This document shows, in pieces, positions 23,964 to 32,254 of a DNA stretch of 64,000 bases. The stretch spans positions 496,001 through 560,000 of the forward strand of contig DIGE01000014.1 in assembly GCA_002419465.1 (NCBI GenBank). The letters are read 5' to 3'. Origin of the DNA: Geobacter sp. UBA5730 (lineage in GTDB: Bacteria; Desulfobacterota; Desulfuromonadia; Geobacterales; Pseudopelobacteraceae). Position numbers and translations under genes: made by a program. Each line of letters starts with the position of its first letter. The stretch's first letter is position 1. Under the pieces are notes generated by a model that saw only the letters and a list, made by a program, of their open reading frames with translations, ran no database searches and was not told the DNA's origin.

Positions 23964-26900
23964 ATGCCCGGACGTTTTGAACAGCGTTTTTCCTGGTTGC
24001 TGGCCCTGGAGGATGAACCTTCCCGCGAACAAGCGCTGGCCGATCTGTTGGAGGCTACCGGTTTTGCCTACGGACCGCGCTCGGCCACCAACCTGTTGCT
24101 GCTGCAGTGTTGCTTTTCGGTGGAGGCCCTGCTGAAGATCAGTCTGGCCGCCCTGCATGCGCCATCGCCTGATCTGGCTCTGAACGGCTTCGAACGGCTG
24201 GCCGGGACGCTTGAGCCCGGCACGCTGGCCGGGTTGCTGAAAAACCGGAAGCGGCTGGGACAGGCCTTATTCCTGTGCGGTTCTTCCCCGTTTTTAACCA
24301 ACCTGATCTTCAAGACGCCTGCTCTGTTTGCCCGGCTGTTTTTGCAACAGGAGCTGGACCAAACCAGAAGTCATGACGAGCAGTTGCAGGCCCTGCGGCA
24401 GAGCTTGCCGGAGCCGGTTGATCTGACTGGGCTGATGAAGACCCTGCGTGAGTTCAAGCGGTCGGAAATTTTACGGATCGCTGCCCGTGACCTGTGCGGG
24501 CTGGCCTCATTGGAAGAGGTGACCCATGAGCTTTCCGACCTGGCGGCGGTCTCGCTGCAGGTGGCCTATGAGACCTGCCATCAATTACTGATGCTGGAGT
24601 ATGGCACGCCGCTGATGACCACCGGGCAGGGCTGCCGCGAAGCCGCCATGACGATCATCGGCATGGGCAAGCTTGGTGGCCGGGAGCTGAATTTTTCTTC
24701 CGACATCGACATCATCTACTTCTATGAGTCGGACAGGGGGGAGACCAGCGGCGTTGATGACGGCCGGGGCGGTCGTAAGGGTGTGATTTCGCTGCACAGC
24801 TATTTTATCAAGCTGGCCGAGCAGGTCACCAAGGCGTTGCATCAGGTCACCGAGGACGGTTTTGTCTTTCGGGTGGATGTGGGCCTGCGGCCAGAGGGCA
24901 AGTCTGGCGACATGGCCGTTTCGCTGCGCTCTGCCGAGGTCTATTACGAATCATGGGGGCAATCCTGGGAGCGGACCGCCATGCTTAAAGCCCGGCCGGT
25001 GGCCGGTTCGCTGGAGTTGGGCGAACAGTTGTTGCAGATGTTGACCCCGTTTATCTATCGCAAGTACCTTGATTACAACCTGATTGAGGATATGAAGCTG
25101 ATGAAACAGAAGATTGACGCCTCCCTGGCCCGCACCCGGGAGGGTGAGAGCAACCTCAAGTTGGGGCGGGGCGGTATTCGGGAGATCGAGTTTTTCATTC
25201 AGGCCTTGCAGTTGGTCTATGCCGGCAAGATGCCCCGCCTGCGGGAGCGCAACTCACTCAAGGCGCTGGAATTGCTCGAAGAAGCTCGTATCATCAGCGG
25301 GGATGACCGCCGTCAGCTCAGCGAAGCCTACCGGTTTCTGCGGACTGTCGAGCACCGTATCCAGGTGGTGCAGGAACGTCAGACCCACAGCCTGCCGAGC
25401 GGTGACGAGGAAATGAAGGCCCTGGCCCGGCGGTGCGGTTTTCTGCGGGACAATGGACTGGCCCGCTTCAGTGAAACCCTGGAAGGGCATCGCAACCGGG
25501 TCTCCAGCATCTATGGCGGGCTGTTTCACAACCGCGACGAAAAGCTGCAGCAGGAGGTGCGGCCGGAGATTCTCTGCCTGCTGGATGCCAAGGCCGATCC
25601 TGATCTGGTCAAGGACCTGCTGGCCGAGCGGCGGCTGGAGGATGTAGACCGGGCCTTTGACAACCTGAACCTGCTGCGGGGTGGTAAGGTCCGCGGCAAC
25701 ATCACCGAGCGCAGCCGGAGGATGTTGTCACAGATCGCGCCACCCTTTCTGCACTATCTGCTGGAATCAGCGGACCCGGACATGGCCCTGGCCAATGCCG
25801 AACGGTTCCTTGGCATGGTGGCGGGCCGCTCCTCCTGTTATGCGCTGTTAGCCGAGAACCAGGAAACCTTGCGGCTTTTGGCCACGCTGTTTGGCACCTC
25901 GGAGTTTCTTTCCAAGATTCTAACCGGCCACCCGGAGCTGCTGGAGAGCATGGTGGCCCATACCTACGCCACAATGCTCAAGCCCCGTGAGGTGATGAAG
26001 GAAGAACTTTCCAGTCTGCTGCAACAGGCCGAGGATTTCGAGGAGCGGCTGGATGTGTTGCGGCGCTACCGCAACGAGGAGTTTTTGCGGATCGGCCTGA
26101 ACGACATCCATGGCAAGCTCGGGCAGGGCAGCATCACCAGCCAGCTGACCGATCTGGCGGAGGTCTGCCTGGAAGAGGCCTACGGCATGGCCGTGGCCGA
26201 ACTGATTCGTTTTGGCCTGCCCACCTGGAAGCGTGACGGCGCCTCTCAACGGGCCAACCTGGCGATCATCGGCATGGGCAAGCTGGGGGGCGGTGAGTTG
26301 AACTACCACTCCGATCTGGATATCATTTTCATCTACGATCACCAGGGAGAGACGGACGGCGATAAGCAGATTACCAATCATGAATACTTTGCCAAGCTGG
26401 CCCAGAAGCTGATACTGATCCTTTCCACCCAGACTCGTGAGGGGTATGTCTACAAGCTGGATACCCGTCTGCGTCCCTCGGGCAATGCCGGACCGCTGGT
26501 CACCTCGCTGGAGTCATTCCTGAACTATCATCGTCATGAGGCCCAGATCTGGGAACGGCAGGCCTTGGCCAAGGCGAGGGTGGTGTTCGGCGCGTTGACC
26601 CTGGCTGAGCATATCGCCGCCGTGGTGCGGCACTCGGTTTTCGGCAGCAGCCTCGATGATGAGGGCCGTCGTGAGATCCATCGCCTGCGGATGCGGATGG
26701 AGACCGAGATCGCCAAGGAGAGCGAGGGCAGCTACAACATCAAGACCGGCCGCGGCGGCATGGTGGATGTGGAGTTTATGGCCCAGTACCTGCAATTACG
26801 CCACGGCCACCGTCACCCTGAACTGCGCACCGCCAACACCGTGGTGGTGCTGAAGGGCGGGCGTCAGGCCGGGTTGCTCTCCCCCCAGGATGCCGATACC

Positions 26901-27164
26901 CTGATCAACGGCTACAAGTTCCTGCGCAAGTTGGAAAACCGGCTACGGCTGCTGCATGATCACTCCATCAACGATCTGGGAGGCGACCAGCGCTACCTGG
27001 ACAAGCTGGCCAGGCGGCTGGGGTACGATCCCAAACTGCGTCATCCCGGCCAAGCCCTGATAACCGATTATGAAGTCACCACCGAGGCGATCCGGGATGT
27101 CTACGAACGGACCCTGGGAGATCGTTCTGAACCTGCCACTGATGAAGCATCTGCCGGAGTGTGA
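23964..27164 (+). CDS. glnE: Bifunctional glutamine synthetase adenylyltransferase/deadenylase
   Basis: This 1066-aa GlnE adenylylates and deadenylylates glutamine synthetase in response to PII, tuning nitrogen assimilation. Two nucleotidyltransferase domains are visible through their duplicated signatures, GMGKLGGRELNFSSDIDIIYFY (about residue 235, deadenylylase half) and GMGKLGGGELNYHSDLDIIFIY (about residue 770, adenylyltransferase half). Each is followed by a helical domain. It is somewhat longer than E. coli GlnE (946 aa), as is common in this group. GGGAGG precedes the ATG. The restriction-modification gene begins five bases after its stop. Confidence 0.96.
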   Translation: MPGRFEQRFSWLLALEDEPSREQALADLLEATGFAYGPRSATNLLLLQCCFSVEALLKISLAALHAPSPDLALNGFERLAGTLEPGTLAGLLKNRKRLGQALFLCGSSPFLTNLIFKTPALFARLFLQQELDQTRSHDEQLQALRQSLPEPVDLTGLMKTLREFKRSEILRIAARDLCGLASLEEVTHELSDLAAVSLQVAYETCHQLLMLEYGTPLMTTGQGCREAAMTIIGMGKLGGRELNFSSDIDIIYFYESDRGETSGVDDGRGGRKGVISLHSYFIKLAEQVTKALHQVTEDGFVFRVDVGLRPEGKSGDMAVSLRSAEVYYESWGQSWERTAMLKARPVAGSLELGEQLLQMLTPFIYRKYLDYNLIEDMKLMKQKIDASLARTREGESNLKLGRGGIREIEFFIQALQLVYAGKMPRLRERNSLKALELLEEARIISGDDRRQLSEAYRFLRTVEHRIQVVQERQTHSLPSGDEEMKALARRCGFLRDNGLARFSETLEGHRNRVSSIYGGLFHNRDEKLQQEVRPEILCLLDAKADPDLVKDLLAERRLEDVDRAFDNLNLLRGGKVRGNITERSRRMLSQIAPPFLHYLLESADPDMALANAERFLGMVAGRSSCYALLAENQETLRLLATLFGTSEFLSKILTGHPELLESMVAHTYATMLKPREVMKEELSSLLQQAEDFEERLDVLRRYRNEEFLRIGLNDIHGKLGQGSITSQLTDLAEVCLEEAYGMAVAELIRFGLPTWKRDGASQRANLAIIGMGKLGGGELNYHSDLDIIFIYDHQGETDGDKQITNHEYFAKLAQKLILILSTQTREGYVYKLDTRLRPSGNAGPLVTSLESFLNYHRHEAQIWERQALAKARVVFGALTLAEHIAAVVRHSVFGSSLDDEGRREIHRLRMRMETEIAKESEGSYNIKTGRGGMVDVEFMAQYLQLRHGHRHPELRTANTVVVLKGGRQAGLLSPQDADTLINGYKFLRKLENRLRLLHDHSINDLGGDQRYLDKLARRLGYDPKLRHPGQALITDYEVTTEAIRDVYERTLGDRSEPATDEASAGV

Positions 27165-27169
27165 TCTGA

Positions 27170-29929
27170 ATGCCGCTTTCCTGGAATGAAATACGTGACC
27201 GGTCGTTGGCTTTCAGTCGGGAGTGGGCCGATGAATGTTCGGAGGATGCCGAAGCCAAAAGCTTCTGGGACGGTTTCTTCAACGTTTTTGGCGTTACCCG
27301 GCGGCGGGTGGCCTCCTTCGAGGCGCCGGTCAAAAAAGGGGATGGCGCCGGTGGGTTCATAGACCTACTCTGGAAAGGCGTGCTGCTGGTCGAGCACAAA
27401 TCCCGCGGCAAAGATCTCGACCGGGCTGCCAAGCAGGCCTTTGACTACTTCCCTGGCCTGAAAGAACGGGAGCTGCCCCGTTATGTGCTGGTCTCCGACT
27501 TTGCCCGCTTTCGACTCTACGATCTGGACAACCGTGAACAACACGACTTCCCGCTCTCAGACCTTCCCAAACAAGTAAAACTCTTTGGGTTCATTGCCGG
27601 TTATCAGACCCGCAGTTTTGGTCAGCAAGACCCGGTTAACGTGCAGGCCGCTGAAAAGCTGGGCAGGCTGCATGACCAGTTCAGGGCCACCGGCTATGAC
27701 GGTCATGCCCTGGAGGTGCTGCTGGTACGGCTGTTGTTCTGTCTGTTTGCCGAGGATACCGCCCTGTTTGAGCGTTGTCAGTTCCAGGATTATCTGGAGC
27801 AGCGCACCCATGAGGACGGCAGCGATCTGGGGATGCATCTGGCCCAACTGTTTCAGGTGCTGGACACGTCGCCGGAAAAGCGGCTCAAGGCACTTGATGA
27901 ACAACTGGCCGGTTTTCCCTACGTCAACGGCCAACTGTTCAGCGAACAGCTTCCGATCACCTCCTGCGACCGGGCCATGCGTGAAACCCTGCTGGACTGC
28001 TGCGCCCTGGACTGGAGCCGGATCAGTCCGGCGGTGTTCGGCTCGTTGTTCCAAAGCATCATGGATACCACCGCCCGCCGCAACCTAGGCGCACACTACA
28101 CTAATGAAACCAACATCTTAAAGTTAATCCACCCGCTGTTTCTGGACGAGCTGTGGGCCGAGTTTCACAAGAGCAAGAACAACCGCAACAAGCTGTTTGA
28201 GTTTTTGAAGAAGCTCTGCAAACTCAACTTCTTTGACCCGGCCTGCGGTTGCGGCAACTTTTTGGTGATCGCCTACCGCGAACTGCGGCTTTTTGAGCTG
28301 GAGGTGCTGCGCCAGGTACGCCAGAGCGATCAATTAATGCTGGATGTGTTTCAACTGATCGGGGTCAACGTCGATCAGTTCCACGGCATCGAGATCGAAG
28401 AGTGGCCGGCCAGGATTGCCGAGGTGGCGTTGTGGTTGACGGACCACCAGATGAACCTGCTGGTTTCGGAGGAGTTTGGTCACTACTATGCCCGGCTGCC
28501 GCTGAAAAAGGCACCGCATATCGTGCATGGCAACGCCTTGCAACTGGATTGGCGTGATGTAGTGCCACCCCACCGGCTGTCGTACCTGCTGGGCAATCCG
28601 CCGTTTGTGGGGCACCACTATCAAACAGATGAACAGAAATACGACCAACAACGGGTAATGGGCCATATTGGTTCCAGCGGCGTGCTGGATTTTGTCTGCA
28701 ACTGGCACGTCAAGGCAACCGAGTACATGGCGGATAATCCAGCTATTCGATCTGCCCTGGTTTCCACCAACTCCATCACCCAGGGGGAGCAGGCTGGTAT
28801 CCTCTGGTCGTATCTGCTGTCGCGCGGCATAACCATCCATTTTGCTCACCGTACCTTCCAGTGGAGCAGCGAGGCCCGCGGCCAGGCTGCGGTGCATTGC
28901 GTGATTGTCGGTTTTGGCCTGCAGGATGTGGCTGAAAAATGGCTGTTTGACTATGACACACCCAAAAGCGAACCCCATGCCATCAAGGTAGCCAACATCA
29001 ACCCCTATCTGGTGGACGCTCCAAACTTGGTGGTGACAAACAGGAGTGCTCCGCTTTGTGCAGTGCCGCGCATGAGCTGGGGCAACAAACCCACTGATGG
29101 CGGTCATCTGATCCTTACGCAAGAAGAACGGGATGAACTGCTCTTGCGAGAGCCGGCTGCTGCGTCGTATGTTCGCCCCTACATCAGCGGTGGCGATTTT
29201 ATCAATGGGGTGCAGCGTTACTGCCTGTGGCTGAAAGAGGTCGCCCCGGCAACCCTGCGTGATCTGCCGTTGGTGTTGGCCCATGTTGAACAAGTGCGGG
29301 AGTTCCGGCTGGCCAGCAAGGCAGCTACTACCCGTGACTTTGCCCGCTACCCGACCCTGTTCCGTCAGATAGCCCAGCCCGACAGCGATTATCTGGCTGT
29401 GCCGGAGGTCTCTTCCGAACGGCGGCCGTTCATACCGATCGCCTTTGTGTCGCAGGAGGTGATCTGCAGCAATACGGTTCAATTTGTACCCAATGCCACG
29501 CACTATCACTTTGGCATCCTCTGCTCCACCATGCACATGGCCTGGATGCGGACTACCTGTGGGCGCTTAAAAAGCGACTACCGCTACTCAAATACCATCG
29601 TCTACAACAACTTCCCCTGGCCAGAAGCGACTGAGAAACAGCAGGCCGCCATCGAGGTCGCTGCCCAGGCGGTGCTGGATGCCCGTGGGAGCTTTCCCAC
29701 AGCCACCCTGGCTGATCTGTACGACCCGCTGACCATGCCGCCGGAGCTGGTCAAGGCCCACCAGGCCCTTGATAAGGCGGTGGATGCGGCCTACGGCAAA
29801 ACCGGCTTCAAGAGCGAGGCCGAGCGGGTGGCCTTTCTGTTCGAGCGTTATCAGCAGCTGACTGCGCCGTTGGCAGCGACGGCAAAGGCGGTAAAGGTGA
29901 GTAAATCCAGAAAGACAGAAAAGAGCTAG
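27170..29929 (+). CDS. MmeI-like (type IIL) single-chain restriction-modification enzyme
   Basis: This 919-aa protein combines nuclease and methyltransferase. The N-terminal PD-(D/E)XK site is FIDLLWKGVLLVEHK (D65, E75, K77). A helical spacer follows, then a gamma-class N6-adenine methyltransferase with motif I FFDPACGCGNFL (about residue 355) and catalytic motif NPPF (about residue 475). The C-terminal third (VRPYISGGDFINGVQRYCLWL... and YRYSNTIVYNNFPWP) looks like the target-recognition domain. This matches MmeI/type IIL enzymes, in which one chain cuts unmodified DNA and methylates one strand of its site. It could be methyltransferase-only in vivo, but the nuclease triad looks intact. It is followed 11 bases later by a DUF3800 gene. 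Confidence 0.85.
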   Translation: MPLSWNEIRDRSLAFSREWADECSEDAEAKSFWDGFFNVFGVTRRRVASFEAPVKKGDGAGGFIDLLWKGVLLVEHKSRGKDLDRAAKQAFDYFPGLKERELPRYVLVSDFARFRLYDLDNREQHDFPLSDLPKQVKLFGFIAGYQTRSFGQQDPVNVQAAEKLGRLHDQFRATGYDGHALEVLLVRLLFCLFAEDTALFERCQFQDYLEQRTHEDGSDLGMHLAQLFQVLDTSPEKRLKALDEQLAGFPYVNGQLFSEQLPITSCDRAMRETLLDCCALDWSRISPAVFGSLFQSIMDTTARRNLGAHYTNETNILKLIHPLFLDELWAEFHKSKNNRNKLFEFLKKLCKLNFFDPACGCGNFLVIAYRELRLFELEVLRQVRQSDQLMLDVFQLIGVNVDQFHGIEIEEWPARIAEVALWLTDHQMNLLVSEEFGHYYARLPLKKAPHIVHGNALQLDWRDVVPPHRLSYLLGNPPFVGHHYQTDEQKYDQQRVMGHIGSSGVLDFVCNWHVKATEYMADNPAIRSALVSTNSITQGEQAGILWSYLLSRGITIHFAHRTFQWSSEARGQAAVHCVIVGFGLQDVAEKWLFDYDTPKSEPHAIKVANINPYLVDAPNLVVTNRSAPLCAVPRMSWGNKPTDGGHLILTQEERDELLLREPAAASYVRPYISGGDFINGVQRYCLWLKEVAPATLRDLPLVLAHVEQVREFRLASKAATTRDFARYPTLFRQIAQPDSDYLAVPEVSSERRPFIPIAFVSQEVICSNTVQFVPNATHYHFGILCSTMHMAWMRTTCGRLKSDYRYSNTIVYNNFPWPEATEKQQAAIEVAAQAVLDARGSFPTATLADLYDPLTMPPELVKAHQALDKAVDAAYGKTGFKSEAERVAFLFERYQQLTAPLAATAKAVKVSKSRKTEKS

Positions 29930-29940
29930 GAAGAGGCGTC

Positions 29941-30654
29941 ATGCATCTTTGCTACTTTGATGAAAACAAGCATACTGAAGAAAATCCGTTCTTTTTCATC
30001 GGCGGCCTGTTGATACCGGATGCCAAGGCGCTGGAATTTGAAAGCACCCTTTCACAGATAGCCTTCAATTTTTTTGGCACCCGCACCATGACCGTACAGA
30101 GTGAACTCCACGGCAAAGAGCTGTTTCACGGCAAAGGGAATGCGAAAGGGCGTAAACTCGCCGAGCGGGTTCAGGTATTCCAGGATGTTGCAACTTTTGT
30201 AACAAACAATCAGATTCCAGTTCGCATGGTATGCATAGATGCCGAACGCCACAAACGGAAATACGCGTATCCTGTACCGCCATACCGCTTGGGCCTGATG
30301 TTGATATTAGAACGATTTTGTGAATATCTTGACGAGGTTCATGATTTGGGATTGGTGTTCGGCGATTACGAAGCCGATGAAGTTACCAATGCAGTGGTTG
30401 ACTTTTCTGAGTATAAAGGTGCAGGCAAAACGCCAATGTATTTTGGCCGTCCACTCGGACGGCTTCTGGACACGGTATATTTCACCCAATCACATCATAG
30501 CCGTTTTCTACAGGTCGCAGATTTGTTGGTTTACATGGCTGGCCGCTACGAAAATATGTCTGGAATTCCCGATCGGTGGCATGAACAGCAAGTGTATGAG
30601 GCTTGGCAAAAAATAAAGGCCAGCGGGAATGTTTTCATTCAGCGCTGGCCTTGA
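29941..30654 (+). CDS. DUF3800 protein paired with the restriction-modification gene
   Basis: This 237-aa DUF3800-family protein opens with CYFDENKHTEENPFFFIGGLLI, where the first acidic residues of an RNase H-like fold usually lie. It continues with SELHGKELFHGKG and VFGDYEADEVTNAVVDF, and ends with SRFLQVADLLVYMAGRY. Such proteins are found in prophages and defence regions and are predicted to be nucleases, but no activity is established. AGGAAGAGG precedes the ATG, and it is visibly richer in A/T than flanking genes, suggesting transfer. It forms an operon with the upstream restriction-modification gene. Confidence 0.8.
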   Translation: MHLCYFDENKHTEENPFFFIGGLLIPDAKALEFESTLSQIAFNFFGTRTMTVQSELHGKELFHGKGNAKGRKLAERVQVFQDVATFVTNNQIPVRMVCIDAERHKRKYAYPVPPYRLGLMLILERFCEYLDEVHDLGLVFGDYEADEVTNAVVDFSEYKGAGKTPMYFGRPLGRLLDTVYFTQSHHSRFLQVADLLVYMAGRYENMSGIPDRWHEQQVYEAWQKIKASGNVFIQRWP

Positions 30655-30664
30655 ATTTTCGGAA

Positions 30665-30715
30665 CGACCAGCCCCGAAGAGGGAGGGACTCGCTTTGGAA
30701 CGAGTGCACTAGTCG
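30665..30715 (+). other. Potential stem-loop region between DUF3800 and proA
   Basis: CGAC (30665-30668) can pair with GTCG (30712-30715) around an inner stem ACTCG/CGAGT (30688-30692 with 30701-30705). There is no T-run, so it is not a standard terminator. The rest of the 141-bp gap to proA is A-rich and probably holds the proA promoter, but no confident -35/-10 pair was found. Confidence 0.35.
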
Positions 30716-30795
30716 CAAGTTAAAAGTAGCAAAAAACATAAAAATGTCTACAGAAAATTAATTACTGAACATATAAATTAACAGGAGAAGCTCCA

Positions 30796-32052
30796 ATGAC
30801 CATCGCCGAGCAGGTTGCCACGATTGCCCACAATGCCCGCCAGGCCTCCTTTGCCCTGGCACGGCTTTCCACCACGATCAAAAACGAGATGCTGATCAAG
30901 ATGGCCGACAGCCTGGAGGCTGCCACCCCACACCTGGTTGTCGAAAACGCCAGGGATCTGGAGGCCGGTCGTACCAAGGGGTTGTCCGATGCCATGCTGG
31001 ATCGTTTGATGCTGGACCCCAAGCGGATCAAGGGGATGGCTGATGCGCTGCGTGAGGTGGCTGGGCTGCCGGACCCGGTCGGTGAAGTGACCAGGATGTG
31101 GAAGCGTCCCAATGAGCTGATGGTGGGTAAGATGCGGATACCGCTGGGGGTGATCGGCATCGTCTACGAATCGCGGCCCAACGTGACGGCCGATGCAGCG
31201 GCACTGTGTCTCAAGTCCGGTAACGCCGTGGTGCTGCGGGGCGGTTCCGAGGCGATCCATTCCAACCGGGCGATTGCCACCATTTTACAGGGGGTGATGA
31301 AGGAGCTGGGCATACCGGAAGCGGCCCTGTCGTTGATCCCGTTCACGGAGCGGGAAGGGGTGCTGGAGATGCTCAAGCAGGAGCAGCTGATCGACCTGAT
31401 TATTCCCCGGGGCGGTGAGAGCCTGATCCGTTTTGTGGTAGAAAACTCCCGGATCCCGGTGATCAAACATTACAAGGGGGTCTGCCACGCCTTTGTGGAC
31501 GCCTCGGCTGACTTCGAGATGGCCACCCGGATCATCATCAATGCCAAGACCCAGCGTCCGGGGGTCTGCAACGCTCTGGAGACCCTGCTGATTCACCAGG
31601 ATGTGGCAGCGACCTTCATTCCGTTGTTTGCCAAGGCCCTTGCTGATCTGCAGGTTGAGTTGCGGGGTGATGAGGAGTTTTGCAGGTATGCGCCGCAGGC
31701 GAAGCCGGCCACGGAAGAGGATTGGGCGGCTGAATATCTGGAGCTGATCCTGGCGTGTAAGGTGGTGGCAAATCTGGATGGTGCCATTGACCATATCAAT
31801 CGCTACAGCTCGCTGCACAGCGAGGTAATTATTACCAGCGATTACAGCAATTCCCAGCGCTTCATCCGCGAGGTCAACTCATCCTGTGTGTTGGTGAACG
31901 CCTCCACCCGTTTCAATGATGGCGGTCAACTGGGATTGGGGGCCGAGATCGGCATCTCCACCACCAAGCTGCACTCATTCGGTCCGATGGGGCTGGAGGA
32001 TCTGACCACCACTAAATTTATCGTGTATGGAGATGGGCAGGTGCGTGGGTAG
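30796..32052 (+). CDS. proA: Gamma-glutamyl phosphate reductase
   Basis: This 418-aa ProA reduces gamma-glutamyl phosphate with NADPH to glutamate semialdehyde, the second step of proline synthesis. It belongs to the ALDH superfamily; RIPLGVIGIVYESRPNVTADAA, VVLRGGSEAIHSN and the catalytic-cysteine region NAKTQRPGVCNALETLL are all present, as is HYKGVCHAFVD. AACAGGAGAAG precedes the ATG. No proB is adjacent in this window, although in relatives proB and proA often lie near each other. The restriction-modification cassette directly upstream may have been inserted here. Confidence 0.96.
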   Translation: MTIAEQVATIAHNARQASFALARLSTTIKNEMLIKMADSLEAATPHLVVENARDLEAGRTKGLSDAMLDRLMLDPKRIKGMADALREVAGLPDPVGEVTRMWKRPNELMVGKMRIPLGVIGIVYESRPNVTADAAALCLKSGNAVVLRGGSEAIHSNRAIATILQGVMKELGIPEAALSLIPFTEREGVLEMLKQEQLIDLIIPRGGESLIRFVVENSRIPVIKHYKGVCHAFVDASADFEMATRIIINAKTQRPGVCNALETLLIHQDVAATFIPLFAKALADLQVELRGDEEFCRYAPQAKPATEEDWAAEYLELILACKVVANLDGAIDHINRYSSLHSEVIITSDYSNSQRFIREVNSSCVLVNASTRFNDGGQLGLGAEIGISTTKLHSFGPMGLEDLTTTKFIVYGDGQVRG

Positions 32053-32066
32053 CAGGCTTAGTGATT

Positions 32067-32242
32067 GTTATGGGTGTGCGCTGCGTAGTGACTATGCCCG
32101 AGAGCCAGCCGCTGCAGGCGAATGCAGCGGCCGCCGGCCCGACTGTTCGAACACCGGAGGGGTGAGTTTCGGGCCGGCAGCGTAATGAGCCGTGCAGCGG
32201 CGGTTCGAGCGGCAATCGGAACGGAGCAGAAACACCCATAAC
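32067..32242. repeat. 176-bp palindromic element with 11-bp terminal inverted repeats (REP/MITE-like)
   Basis: GTTATGGGTGT at 32067-32077 is exactly inverted as ACACCCATAAC at 32232-32242. Inside lie two strong hairpins: GCCGCTGCA/TGCAGCGGC (32108-32116 with 32123-32131) and GCCGGCCCGA/TCGGGCCGGC (32133-32142 with 32169-32178). It encodes no protein and fills the convergent gap between proA and the FAD oxidoreductase. This layout fits a REP-type or miniature transposable element. No target-site duplication was evident, and copy number cannot be judged from one window. Confidence 0.65.
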
Positions 32243-32254
32243 CTGTTGCGCCAC

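Noticed and set aside
28334..29536. 400-aa open frame on the minus strand inside the restriction-modification gene
   Set aside because: It is a long shadow in a GC-rich gene; no domain is recognisable, and the plus-strand frame holds clear nuclease and methyltransferase motifs.
30661..30720. tRNA-like or terminator element after DUF3800
   Set aside because: No cloverleaf, no acceptor end and no T-run; kept only as a weak stem-loop feature.
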